A stretch of DNA of 41,699 nucleotides from Acidimicrobiia bacterium. GTDB taxonomy: Bacteria; Actinomycetota; Acidimicrobiia; IMCC26256; PALSA-555. Location of the stretch: positions 1 through 41,699 of the forward strand of contig DASZJD010000020.1 in NCBI GenBank assembly GCA_035948415.1. The letters run 5' to 3'. The position numbers and the translations under genes were made by a program. The notes beneath the pieces were generated by a model. That model saw only the letters and a program-made list of their open reading frames with translations. It was not told the origin of the DNA and did not search any database. How positions within the stretch are numbered: the first letter of the stretch is position 1; the number at the start of each line of letters is the position of its first letter. Positions 1-7,695 of the stretch are shown here, one piece after another.

Positions 1-192
1 GAGGTGTGCCTGTTCTCGTCGGACTACCCGCACGTCGAGGGCGGCCGTCGGCCGCTCGAGCGGTTCGAGGCCTCGCTCGGGGACGCGGACGAGGCCACCC
101 GCCGCCGCTTCTACTGCGACAACTTCGTCGACCTCATGGGCACCGCCGCCGACCGGCTGGCCTCGTCCGCCTCAGGCGCGGCGGCGCGCTGA
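1..192 (+). CDS. Amidohydrolase family protein, C-terminal end (partial)
   Basis: Only the last 63 codons are in the window; the reading frame is open from base 1, so the gene begins upstream. The fragment opens with the motif FSSDYPHVEGG, which matches the C-terminal metal-site region of the amidohydrolase_2 (PF04909) fold, where the Asp of SDYPH is a metal or catalytic ligand. This is followed by a helical tail (RRRFYCDNFVDLMG) of the kind that closes these TIM-barrel hydrolases and decarboxylases. The substrate cannot be told from this piece. Its last 21 bases overlap the convergent mtnA gene. Confidence 0.75.
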   Translation, partial: EVCLFSSDYPHVEGGRRPLERFEASLGDADEATRRRFYCDNFVDLMGTAADRLASSASGAAAR

Positions 193-1191
193 CGCGCGCA
201 GGGCCCGGCGGAACGGCGGCCGGACCACCCCGCGCTCGGTCACGATGGCGTCGACGAGGCGCGCCGGGGTGACGTCGAAGGCGGGGTTCAGCACCGTGGT
301 CCCGACCGGCGCGGTCCGGACCCCGGCGACCCGGGTGAGCTCCTCGGCGGCGCGCTCCTCGATCGCGATGCGGGCGCCGTCGGGCGTGGCGAGGTCGACC
401 GTGGACGTCGGGGCGGCCACGACGAACGGCACCCGATGGTGGTGGGCCAGCACCGCGAGCGCGTACGTGCCGACCTTGTTGGCCACGTCGCCGTTGGCGG
501 CGACCCGGTCGGCGCCGACGACGACGAGGTCGACCTCGCCCGCGCCCATGAGCGTGCCGGCCGTGGCGTCGGCGATGAGCGTGTGCTCGATCCCGAGCCG
601 GTCGAGCTCCCAGGCGGTCAGCCGGGCCCCTTGGAGCACCGGGCGGGTCTCGTCGACCCAGACCCGCGGCCGCTTGCCGGCCTCGTCGGCAGCCCGGATG
701 ATCCCGAGCGCGGTGCCGTAGCCGACGGTGGCGAGCGCCCCCGCGTTGCAGTGAGTGAGCACCCGGGCGTGCGCCGGCACCAGCGCGGCGCCGAAGGCTC
801 CGAGCGCCCGGTTGGCGGCGACGTCCTCGGCCGCGATGGCGTGGGCCTCGTCGAGGGCCGCGGCGGCGCCCCCGGTGTCGTAGGCGGCGAGGGCCCGGTC
901 GACCCCAAAGGCCAGGTTGACCGCGGTGGGCCGGGCCGCCCGGAGCCGCGTCGCCGCCCGCCCGACCGCCGCCGGCGACGACCGCTCCCGGGCGGCCAGC
1001 GCCACGCCGTAGGCGCCGGCGGCGCCGATCGCCGGCGCGCCGCGGACCACCAGTGCTCGGATGGCGGCCGCCACCTCCCCGGGGGTGGCGCAGGTGACGT
1101 GGCGGACCCGCTGTGGCAGGGCGCGCTGGTCCAGGAGCCGGAGCCGGCCCCGTCGCCACTCGACCGTCGCGGGGATCGGCTCGGGCGCCAC
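172..1191 (-). CDS. mtnA: S-methyl-5-thioribose-1-phosphate isomerase
   Basis: 339 residues, the usual length for MtnA, which isomerises 5-methylthioribose-1-phosphate to the ribulose form in the methionine salvage pathway. The family is recognised from VVRGAPAIGAAGAYG near residues 48-62, the catalytic Cys148 in THCNAGALAT and the catalytic Asp228 in VVGADRVAANGDVANKVGT. The GTG start at 1191 gives the expected N-terminus. No other methionine-salvage gene lies in the window, so it appears to stand alone. The gene converges on, and overlaps by 21 bases, the preceding amidohydrolase. The protein is soluble and cytoplasmic, with no signal peptide. Confidence 0.95.
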   Translation of the reverse strand: MAPEPIPATVEWRRGRLRLLDQRALPQRVRHVTCATPGEVAAAIRALVVRGAPAIGAAGAYGVALAARERSSPAAVGRAATRLRAARPTAVNLAFGVDRALAAYDTGGAAAALDEAHAIAAEDVAANRALGAFGAALVPAHARVLTHCNAGALATVGYGTALGIIRAADEAGKRPRVWVDETRPVLQGARLTAWELDRLGIEHTLIADATAGTLMGAGEVDLVVVGADRVAANGDVANKVGTYALAVLAHHHRVPFVVAAPTSTVDLATPDGARIAIEERAAEELTRVAGVRTAPVGTTVLNPAFDVTPARLVDAIVTERGVVRPPFRRALRASARRRA

Positions 1192-1271
1192 GACCTAACG
1201 CTGCCACCCGGGCCGAGGTCGCCGACAGGCCCGCCCGGCTCCGGGCGACGCCGCTGTGGTGGGCTGGGGAC

Positions 1272-1529
1272 GTGAGCCCGAGCGTCGACCGCCTCGTCGG
1301 GCAGCTCGGCTACCTCTTCGAGGAGCAGCCCGAGCTGCGATCGGCCCCGGTCGAGCAGCTCGTGGCGCGCCTGAACCGAGAGGATCGGTACGCGCGGGCG
1401 TGGCAGCGGTACCCGATGGCGACCGACGCCGAGATCGAGGCGCGCGTCGGCGAGTTCGAGGATCGCATCACGCCGGCCGAGGTCGAGGCCGCGCTCGCTC
1501 GAGTCCGGGCCGACCCGTACCAGGACTGA
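1272..1529 (+). CDS. Small helical protein of unknown function
   Basis: An 85-residue protein from the GTG at 1272. It is acidic and predicted mostly helical, with repeated amphipathic stretches (VDRLVGQLGYLFEEQPELRS; EIEARVGEFEDRITPAEVEAALARVRADPY). I recognise no family. The frame stays open upstream to 1113, but that part overlaps mtnA on the other strand and is Arg/Pro-rich, so the short form is preferred. The codon third positions in the short form are as GC-rich as in neighbouring genes, which supports it being real. It ends about 100 bp before the F420-type nitroreductase gene. Confidence 0.6.
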   Translation: MSPSVDRLVGQLGYLFEEQPELRSAPVEQLVARLNREDRYARAWQRYPMATDAEIEARVGEFEDRITPAEVEAALARVRADPYQD

Positions 1530-1583
1530 CGGTCGACCCGACACCGCGCGTCCGTCGCCTCGTCACTGGCACCGGCCGCTCGG

Positions 1584-1589
1584 TAGTGT
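1584..1589 (+). promoter_or_regulatory. Putative -10 element of the nitroreductase gene
   Basis: TAGTGT fits the TAnnnT -10 pattern and lies about 40 bases before the ATG at 1630, leaving a short leader that carries the ribosome binding site GGAGGAGG. No convincing -35 element is visible. Confidence 0.35.
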
Positions 1590-1629
1590 CGCCGCCCGTC
1601 GCCGTCGTCGGACCGGAGGAGGCGCCGCC

Positions 1630-2058
1630 ATGTCGGAGCCGGCACCGAGCGGTGTCAACGACTTCAACCAGTCGGTGATCGCGGAGTTCCGCGCCAACGG
1701 CGGGAAGGTCGGGGGTCCGTTCGCGGGCGCGTCCCTGCTCCTCCTGACGACGACCGGCGCCAAGACGGGTCGCACCCACACCACGCCCGTCGTCTACGCC
1801 ACCGACGGCGATCGCCTCGTCGTGTTCGCCTCGAAGGCGGGCGCGCCGACGAACCCGGCCTGGTACCACAACCTGGTCGCCCACCCGACCGCGACGGTCG
1901 AGCTGGGAACGGAGCGGTTCGAGGTGCGAGCCGAGGTGACGCGGGGCGAGGAGCGCGACCGGCTGTTCCGACGGCAGGCCGAGCGCGTCCCGCAGTTCGG
2001 CGACTACCAGCGGCAGACCACGCGGCCGATCCCGGTGATCGCGCTCACCCGAGCCTGA
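1630..2058 (+). CDS. Deazaflavin (F420)-dependent nitroreductase family protein, DDN-like
   Basis: 142 residues, the normal size of the DDN/Rv3547 family of split-beta-barrel proteins that bind coenzyme F420 and reduce quinones, nitro compounds or other substrates. The signature parts are present: LLLLTTTGAKTGRTHTTPVVY (residues about 36-56) for cofactor binding, then VVFASKAGAPTNPAWYHNLVAHP, in which the NPAWYHNL block is diagnostic, and a C-terminal QTTRPIPVIALTR. The start at 1630 is fixed by a strong GGAGGAGG a few bases upstream. It has no signal or membrane segment. The physiological substrate is not deducible; a role in quinone or oxidative-stress chemistry is a family-based guess. Confidence 0.88.
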   Translation: MSEPAPSGVNDFNQSVIAEFRANGGKVGGPFAGASLLLLTTTGAKTGRTHTTPVVYATDGDRLVVFASKAGAPTNPAWYHNLVAHPTATVELGTERFEVRAEVTRGEERDRLFRRQAERVPQFGDYQRQTTRPIPVIALTRA

Positions 2059-2112
2059 GCGCGCCCACCCCGAGGGAGCGGTCGCGGGCGGTCGGTGTGG
2101 ACGGCGTCGCCC

Positions 2113-3141
2113 TCACAGGGCGGACTCGACGCGCCGCCACGCGTCGGCGGCCCAGCCGTCGCTGTCGGCTTCGGTCGGCGCCGCGGCCGCGAGCTCGTCC
2201 TCGACGACGGCCAGTCGTTTGCGGGCGTCGGGGCCGAGCGCCGCGAACCGCGACCACGGTGGCGGGCACCCCAGCGGCCGGCCGACCGCCACCGGCACGA
2301 AGATCGAGCGGCACGGCGAGCCGAGGCAGACGTGCGCCAGCGGCCGTCCGCTCGCAAACGGCCCCGGCAGCTCGGCCACCATCCCCGCGGTCGTGACCAT
2401 GTAGCCCGGGACGTGCATGCAGACGCTGAACCCCGACTCGCCGCTGGTGTCGTCGCGGAGGTGCGCCTTCAGCGCGGCGACGGTCACCGCCTCCCGGGCG
2501 AGGGTGGCCCGGCTGGCGCGCAGGCGGGGGTCGGTGACCGTGTCGGTCGCCATGGCGGGGTCACGGTGCTCGGCGTCGAAGGCGGGGATCGTCGTGCGGT
2601 TCGAGAGCGCCCGCGCCGCGGTCACCAGCTCGGTCGCCCAGCTCGTCCCGGAGGTCTCCACCACCCAGGCCTCGGACCGGTCGGCGACGAGGAACGACGA
2701 CCAGTACGGGTCGTCGACGTCGCGGTGCCCGCTGCCGCCCTGCCCGTACCGCTCGAGCAGCTCGAGGAGGATCTGCACCGCGGTCGGGGCCGACTCGCCC
2801 CGCTCGAGGGCCAGGCGGACGAGGTCCATGCCGACGAGGCGGGGCGGCTGCCCGTGCGGGTCGAGGGTCGTGAAGATGGCGGCGTTGCCGATCGCCACGC
2901 CGGCCTCGTTGACCCCGTGCTCGAGGCCCCACATCCACGCCGGCCGCGACCCGAGCACGCCGAGCGTGGTTCGACACGACGGCTCGACGTCGATGTAGGT
3001 GGTGCGCAGCGGCCCGTCGTCACGCCGCGGTGGCAGCCACTCCAGCTCTTGCGCCTCGTCGGGAGGGCGGTCGGAGTTCTTGGCGAACAGGGCGCGGCCC
3101 GACGCGGTCGCCGGCGGCAGGGCGACGAGCAGGTCGCACAT
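2113..3141 (-). CDS. Secernin-like N-terminal nucleophile peptidase (family C69-like)
   Basis: 342 residues starting MCDLLVAL. Cys2 would become the N-terminal nucleophile after Met removal, as in secernin and C69 dipeptidases, followed by the typical FAKNSDRPPDEAQELEW block (about residues 19-35). Further matches are the GLEHGVNEAGVAIGNAA turn near residues 72-88 and AWVVETSGTSWA, again as in secernins. The ATG at 3141 is chosen because it puts Cys at position 2 and lies 7 bases from a TACCGT -10 element, although the frame is open further upstream. It is divergent from the amine oxidase with 64 bases between them. Secernin substrates are mostly unknown; dipeptidase or amide hydrolase activity is inferred from the fold. 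Confidence 0.85.
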   Translation of the reverse strand: MCDLLVALPPATASGRALFAKNSDRPPDEAQELEWLPPRRDDGPLRTTYIDVEPSCRTTLGVLGSRPAWMWGLEHGVNEAGVAIGNAAIFTTLDPHGQPPRLVGMDLVRLALERGESAPTAVQILLELLERYGQGGSGHRDVDDPYWSSFLVADRSEAWVVETSGTSWATELVTAARALSNRTTIPAFDAEHRDPAMATDTVTDPRLRASRATLAREAVTVAALKAHLRDDTSGESGFSVCMHVPGYMVTTAGMVAELPGPFASGRPLAHVCLGSPCRSIFVPVAVGRPLGCPPPWSRFAALGPDARKRLAVVEDELAAAAPTEADSDGWAADAWRRVESAL

Positions 3142-3148
3142 CGCGCCC

Positions 3149-3154
3149 ACGGTA
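3149..3154 (-). promoter_or_regulatory. -10 element of the secernin-like gene (leaderless)
   Basis: On the minus strand the hexamer reads TACCGT and ends 7 bases before the ATG at 3141. No Shine-Dalgarno sequence is present, so transcription probably starts at or next to the start codon. Confidence 0.5.
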
Positions 3155-3190
3155 ACGTCCGGTCGCCTCGAGCCCGCGGTGGCCGAGCGG

Positions 3191-3196
3191 TAGCGT
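3191..3196 (+). promoter_or_regulatory. -10 element of the amine oxidase gene (leaderless)
   Basis: TAGCGT ends 9 bases before the GTG at 3206 and no Shine-Dalgarno sequence intervenes. It lies back to back with the promoter of the divergent secernin-like gene. Confidence 0.5.
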
Positions 3197-3205
3197 CTCG
3201 GCGTC

Positions 3206-4558
3206 GTGGACGCCGACGTCGTCGTCGTGGGCGCGGGCCTCGCGGGTCTCGCCGCCGCGCGCGACCTCGTCGCCGCCGGCCGGACGGTCGTGGTCCTCGA
3301 AGCCCGCGATCGGGTCGGCGGGCGGGTCATGAACGGCCACACCGCCGACGGGTCGGTCGTGGAGCTCGGCGGCCAGTGGCTGGGCCCGACCCAGGACCGG
3401 GCCTTGGCCCTCGCCGAGGACCTCGGGGCCAAGCTCTTCCCGACGTACGACGAGGGCGAGAACGTCGTCTGCTACCGGGGCCGGCACCGCCGGTATCGCG
3501 GCGCCATCCCCAGGCTCCCGCCGCCGGTGCTGGCCGACATCGCCCAGGCCCAGCTCCGGCTGGACCGCATGGCGCGCACCGTCCCGCTCGACGACCCGTG
3601 GCACGCGGCGTCGGCTCGGCGGTGGGACGGCCAGACCCTCGAGACCTGGCTGCGCCGACACGTCCGGACGCACGGGGCCCGCGAGATGCTCCGGCTGGCG
3701 GTGCGCGCGGTGTTCGCGACCGAGGCGACGGACCTCTCGCTGCTCCACTTCCTCTTCTACAGTCACTCCGGCGGCCTCCTCGACCGGCTCCTGAACGTGG
3801 CCGGCGGCGCGCAGCAGTGGCGGGTCGTCGGCGGCTCCCACGTGCTCGCCACCGGCCTGGCCGAGCCGCTCGGGGACGCCGTCCACCTCGGCGTCCCGGC
3901 CCGGCGAATCGTCACCGGTAATGGTGGTGGTAGTGACGGCGTGGCCGTCGAGGCCGACGGCGACCGCTTCACGGCCGACGCGGTCGTCGTCGCGGTGCCG
4001 CCGGTGCTCGCCGGGCAGCTCGAGTACGAGCCGGCCCTCCCACCGGGGCGGGCCCAGCTGACCCAGCGGCTGCCGATGGGTTCGGTCATCAAGTCGATGG
4101 CCGTGTACGACGAGCCGTTCTGGCGGGCCGACGGCCTCACCGGCCAGTCCACGAGCGACGTGGGCCCGATCCAGCTGACGTTCGACAACTCGCCGCCGGA
4201 CGGCCGGCCGGGCGTCCTCCTCACCTTCGCCGAGGGCGCGCACGCGCGCGAGCTCTCGCGCTCCTCGCCGGCGGAGCGCCGCGCCGCCACCGTGGCCTGC
4301 CTCGTCCGAGCCTTCGGGCCTCGCGCCGGCTCGCCGACCGAGTTCCTCGAGCGGGACTGGGCCGCCGAGCGCTGGAGCGGCGGCTGCTACGGCGCCCACG
4401 CCCCGCCCGGGGTGCTGACCCAGTTCGGCCCCGCGCTGCGCGACCCGTGCGGTCCGATCCACTGGGCCGGCACCGAGACCGCCACGGTGTGGGCCGGCTA
4501 CATGGACGGCGCCATCCGCTCGGGCGAGCGCGTGGCCGCTGCGCTCACTCGGGCCTGA
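3206..4558 (+). CDS. Flavin-containing monoamine oxidase family protein
   Basis: 450 residues, close to the length of bacterial FAD amine oxidases. The N-terminus holds the FAD-binding Rossmann motif VVVVGAGLAGLAAA (residues 5-18), then VVLEARDRVGGRV and the family block ELGGQWLGPTQ. The C-terminus has WAGTETATVWAGYMDGAIRSG, the second FAD contact. Cys394 sits in SGGCY, the motif whose Cys carries covalent 8-alpha-cysteinyl FAD in mammalian MAO and putrescine oxidase, so covalent flavin is likely. The enzyme would oxidise a primary or secondary amine to the imine with H2O2 release; the amine is unknown. GTG start, leaderless promoter. Divergent from the secernin-like peptidase. Confidence 0.93.
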   Translation: MDADVVVVGAGLAGLAAARDLVAAGRTVVVLEARDRVGGRVMNGHTADGSVVELGGQWLGPTQDRALALAEDLGAKLFPTYDEGENVVCYRGRHRRYRGAIPRLPPPVLADIAQAQLRLDRMARTVPLDDPWHAASARRWDGQTLETWLRRHVRTHGAREMLRLAVRAVFATEATDLSLLHFLFYSHSGGLLDRLLNVAGGAQQWRVVGGSHVLATGLAEPLGDAVHLGVPARRIVTGNGGGSDGVAVEADGDRFTADAVVVAVPPVLAGQLEYEPALPPGRAQLTQRLPMGSVIKSMAVYDEPFWRADGLTGQSTSDVGPIQLTFDNSPPDGRPGVLLTFAEGAHARELSRSSPAERRAATVACLVRAFGPRAGSPTEFLERDWAAERWSGGCYGAHAPPGVLTQFGPALRDPCGPIHWAGTETATVWAGYMDGAIRSGERVAAALTRA

Positions 4559-4675
4559 CCGGGCGGTGCCGCCGCGACGTGCGGCGCCGCGCCCGGCGCG
4601 CCAACCTGGAGGCGGGCAACGGGAGCCGTCGTCTCGAGGCGGGCCGGGCGGCACAAGGGAGCGAGGAGCGACCGG

Positions 4676-5371
4676 ATGGCGCGCTGGCGGCCGCGGCACT
4701 GGAGGCGCTGGCTCATCGGCGGGATCGTGGTCGTCGCCGCCATCGTCGTCGGCGGCCCCTTCCTCTACTTCCGCGTCATCGAGGGCCCGGCGCCGGCGCG
4801 GCTCCACCTGCCGAGGGCGCGGTCCCACACCCGCCCGGGGGCCGCGGTCCCGGTCGACGGTCGGTGGACGGTCGCCCCCGGGTCCCAGGCCGGCTACCGG
4901 GTCAACGAGGTTCTCTTCGGTCAGAGCAACACCGCCGTCGGACGGACCCAGGCGGTGACGGGCCTGATGACGATCGCCGCCAGCCAGGTGACGGCGGCGA
5001 GCATCACCGTCGACCTCACGAAGGTGACGAGCGACCAGAGCCGCCGCGACGACCAGTTCCAGGGCCGGATCATGCACACGTCCAGCTACCCCACCGCGGT
5101 CTTCAGCCTCACGGCGCCGATCCCGCTCGGAACCATCCCCCCCGTGGGCGCCACCGCCAGTGAGCGGGCCGCCGGCACCCTCCAGCTGCGGGGCACGACC
5201 CACCCGGTCGTCGTCGCCCTCGCCGCCCGCCGCGCCTCGAGCACCGTCGAGGTCAGCGGCTCGATCCCGGTCACGTTCTCCGACTGGAGCATCCCGAACC
5301 CGTCGTTCGGCCCCGCGTCGACGGAGGACCACGGCCTGATCGAGTTCCTCGTGACGTTCTCGAAGGCCTGA
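4676..5371 (+). CDS. Membrane-anchored YceI family protein
   Basis: 231 residues. A basic start (MARWRPRHWRRW) leads into one membrane segment at about residues 13-33, so the rest should face outside. Residues about 60-231 are a YceI domain, a lipocalin-like barrel that binds polyisoprenoid or similar lipids. The motifs seen are WTVAPGSQAGYRVNEVLFG, ITVDLTKVTSDQSRRDDQFQ and the C-terminal FSDWSIPNPSFGPASTEDHG. The start is supported by GGGAGCGAGGAG upstream of the ATG. The order of a membrane anchor then YceI is common in actinobacteria. The ligand is unknown; menaquinone or polyprenyl carriers are possible from the family, not from the sequence. Confidence 0.9.
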   Translation: MARWRPRHWRRWLIGGIVVVAAIVVGGPFLYFRVIEGPAPARLHLPRARSHTRPGAAVPVDGRWTVAPGSQAGYRVNEVLFGQSNTAVGRTQAVTGLMTIAASQVTAASITVDLTKVTSDQSRRDDQFQGRIMHTSSYPTAVFSLTAPIPLGTIPPVGATASERAAGTLQLRGTTHPVVVALAARRASSTVEVSGSIPVTFSDWSIPNPSFGPASTEDHGLIEFLVTFSKA

Positions 5372-5393
5372 CCCGGGGCCGGGCCGTCGCCGC

Positions 5394-5409
5394 GCCCGCC
5401 GCCGCGGGC
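5394..5409. terminator. Possible bidirectional hairpin terminator between convergent genes
   Basis: A perfect 6-bp GC stem (GCCCGC / GCGGGC) with a 4-base loop lies 22 bases after the YceI stop and 32 bases before the GH43 stop. There is no T-tract, so it is only a candidate; in such GC-rich DNA short stems occur by chance. Confidence 0.3.
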
Positions 5410-5441
5410 CGCGCCCACGCCGCGGGCATCGCCCGAGCCGA

Positions 5442-6554
5442 TCAGGTCGGCACGGGCACGCCGTTCACGAAGCCGATCTTCAGCACGAAGAGGTCGCGGG
5501 CACCTTGGGGGTAGCCGACCCGGTGGTGGACCCAGGCGTGGAGCGTCATCCAGAGCTGGCCGGTGGTGTCGGTGAAGAACTCGGGGCCGCCGGGGCCTTC
5601 GACGTTGTCGCCCGACGCCAGCCACGGTCCCGGCTGCTTGGCGCACGGCCCGCTCGGGCTGCCGCACACCGCGTACCCGATGGCGTAGTTCGCGCTCGAC
5701 CACTGGTTGGCCGAGTAGAAGAGGTAGTAGCGGCCGCCGGCGAAGACCATGCTCGGGCCCTCGACCACGCCGCCCTCCCAGGGTTGGTCCGCGACCAGCA
5801 GGCGGCTCGGCGACCCGACCAGCGAGCGGCCGTCCGGTGCGAGCGGCTGGCTCACGATCGCGTCGTCGTTCTTCCACACGAGGAAGGCCTGGCCCGACGG
5901 CGTGACGACCGGGCTGGGGTCGATGGCACCTCCGGGCGGGCACACCGCCGGGCCGGAGCTGCCGTCCACGAACGGCCCCAAGGGGTTCGACGCGACCGCG
6001 ATCGACAGGCACTCGCGATTGAGGCCGCGCGGGCGCGCCGCGTAGTAGAGGACGAACGTCTGTCCTCGGGGAAGGACGGAGGGGGCCCACGTCCAGCCGG
6101 GCTCGGCCCACGCCGGCAGCGACGGCAGCGCCTCCCGCCGGCCGCCGCTGCCGAAGAGCCCGTGGGTGGCAAGGACCGGGATGTTGTACCCCGCGGTGTC
6201 GGTCGCGTACGCGTAGTACGAGCTGCCGTTCCGCAGCACGAACGGGTCGGGGAAGTCGTTGCAGAACACGGCCGCCGACCCGCCCTGGAAGAACTGTCGG
6301 AGGTCGCGCACGATCCCGTTGCTCCCGATCGGGGGCGGCTGGCTCGAGGGGTTCACCGGCCCGGCCGAGGATCGGAAGTGCACGTTGTCGCACGGCGCGG
6401 TCTGCTGCGCCTGCACGATGACCACCACCGCGACGACGAGCAGCACCAGCGCGGCGACGAGGGCGACGATGCGTACGGCTCGGGCGCGCGTCGCCTCGGT
6501 GGACCGTGAGCGGCGCGTCCCCCCGCCGCCAGCCCGCACGCGGGTGGTCGCCAC
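5442..6554 (-). CDS. Membrane-anchored glycoside hydrolase family 43-type protein
   Basis: 370 residues from the GTG at 6554. A basic N-terminus precedes one long membrane segment (about residues 27-48), and the remainder should be extracytoplasmic. The five-bladed propeller fold of GH43 is recognised from the three acidic blades: Asp103 in NDFPDPFVL (general base), Asp212 in GAIDPSPVV (pKa modulator) and Glu265 in VVEGPSMVF (general acid). Arabinan, xylan or related glycosides are the usual substrates; the exact one is not clear. I prefer the GTG at 6554, preceded by AAGGA at 7 bases, over the GTG at 6590, which has no ribosome site. It converges on the YceI gene and is divergent from the lysozyme-fold gene. 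Confidence 0.87.
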   Translation of the reverse strand: MATTRVRAGGGGTRRSRSTEATRARAVRIVALVAALVLLVVAVVVIVQAQQTAPCDNVHFRSSAGPVNPSSQPPPIGSNGIVRDLRQFFQGGSAAVFCNDFPDPFVLRNGSSYYAYATDTAGYNIPVLATHGLFGSGGRREALPSLPAWAEPGWTWAPSVLPRGQTFVLYYAARPRGLNRECLSIAVASNPLGPFVDGSSGPAVCPPGGAIDPSPVVTPSGQAFLVWKNDDAIVSQPLAPDGRSLVGSPSRLLVADQPWEGGVVEGPSMVFAGGRYYLFYSANQWSSANYAIGYAVCGSPSGPCAKQPGPWLASGDNVEGPGGPEFFTDTTGQLWMTLHAWVHHRVGYPQGARDLFVLKIGFVNGVPVPT

Positions 6555-7590
6555 GCCGAGGTCCTTACCCGTCGCCCCGGTCGGAGACACCCGGCCGCTG
6601 CGGCGCCAGGCGCGCCCCGGACATTCGGCACGCGCGTCGCGCCTGACCGGGGACGGCGGGGCGGCGTCGGTACAGTCGGTCGCGCCGACGCGCCGTCCGG
6701 CGCGGCCCCTCGCCGCGGCCCCCCGACCTCTGACTGCTCCGACCTCGCCTCCGCCCCCTCGTCGACCGCGTCGGCGGCGCGACGCGGTCCGTCGTCGACG
6801 GATCCGAATCGTCGCCGCGGTCGTCGGCGTCGCCGTGCTGGCCGGCGCCGGGATCGGCCTCGCCCGCCTGCTGGCCCCCTCGCCGGCGCCGCCGCTGCCC
6901 GGCTGCCAGGTCGGCGCCGGCTACCGGATCGGCCTCGACCAGGCCGCGAACGTCACCACGATCGCCGCCGTGGGGAAGCGGCTGGGGCTGCCGGACCACG
7001 CGGTCACGATCGCGCTGGCGGCCGCGCTCCAGGAGTCGCGGCTGCGCAACCTCCCGTACGGCGACCGCGACTCGCGCGGCCTCTTCCAGCAGCGCCCGTC
7101 GCAAGGCTGGGGGACGGCGGCGCAGGTGATGACGCCCCGCTACGCCGCCGCGGCCTTCTACCAGCACCTGGCGCTCGTCCCGGGCTGGCCCACCCTGCCC
7201 GTCACGGTGGCGGCGCAGCAGGTGCAGCGCAGCGGGACGCCGAACGCGTACGCGGCGTGGGAGCTCGAGGCGCGCGCGCTGGCCCGGGCGACGACCGGGG
7301 AGGTGCCGGCCGGTCTGACCTGCACCGTCGACGCCACGCCGACCGACACCGCTGCGCTCTCGCTGCGGGGGGCCATGACGCTGGAGCTCGGCGACGCCAG
7401 CGTCGGGGTTCCCGTCACGGTCCCGCGCGGCTGGACGGTGTCCTGCTGGCTCGTGGGCCACGCCACCGAGTTCGGGATCACGTCGGTCGGGTTCGCCGGT
7501 CAGCAGTGGACCGCCGCGACCGGCACGTGGACCGCGACCCCTGCCGCGGACGCCGTCGTCCGCGTGGGTCGCGTGCCGGGGTCGCGCTGA
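6544..7590 (+). CDS. Membrane-anchored lysozyme-fold (transglycosylase-like) protein
   Basis: The C-terminal 270 residues are clear; the start is not. The only standard start before the membrane segment is the GTG at 6544 (348 residues), which would overlap the 5' end of the divergent GH43 gene; CTG at 6730 is another choice. A Pro/Arg-rich cytoplasmic stretch precedes one membrane segment (RIVAAVVGVAVLAGAGIGLA, about residues 88-107). Then comes a lysozyme-like helical domain with QESRLRNLPYGDRDSRGLFQ, where Glu164 would be the catalytic acid, and RPSQGWGTAAQVMTPRYAA. This block is frequent in actinobacterial cell-wall proteins. A further 110-residue beta-rich part with two Cys follows. Murein cleavage is inferred from the fold. 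Confidence 0.75.
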   Translation: MVATPRSLPVAPVGDTRPLRRQARPGHSARASRLTGDGGAASVQSVAPTRRPARPLAAAPRPLTAPTSPPPPRRPRRRRDAVRRRRIRIVAAVVGVAVLAGAGIGLARLLAPSPAPPLPGCQVGAGYRIGLDQAANVTTIAAVGKRLGLPDHAVTIALAAALQESRLRNLPYGDRDSRGLFQQRPSQGWGTAAQVMTPRYAAAAFYQHLALVPGWPTLPVTVAAQQVQRSGTPNAYAAWELEARALARATTGEVPAGLTCTVDATPTDTAALSLRGAMTLELGDASVGVPVTVPRGWTVSCWLVGHATEFGITSVGFAGQQWTAATGTWTATPAADAVVRVGRVPGSR

Positions 7591-7681
7591 GGCGACGGTC
7601 TCGGCCGGCTGCGCACGCGGGTGGCGCGGCCCCCCGGCCGCCGTCGAGCGGGCGGCCGGGCGCGGCCAGCAGGTCGCCCCG

Positions 7682-7687
7682 TAGCAT
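7682..7687 (+). promoter_or_regulatory. -10 element of the reductoisomerase-like gene (leaderless)
   Basis: TAGCAT ends 8 bases before the ATG at 7696, with no Shine-Dalgarno sequence between. It would drive this gene and the closely following cobQ. Confidence 0.5.
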
Positions 7688-7695
7688 GCGCGCCC

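Noticed and set aside
2095-3921. Long plus-strand open frame of about 600 codons
   Set aside because: It is Arg/Pro/Gly-rich shadow coding opposite the secernin-like gene and out of frame with the amine oxidase; no family motif is present.
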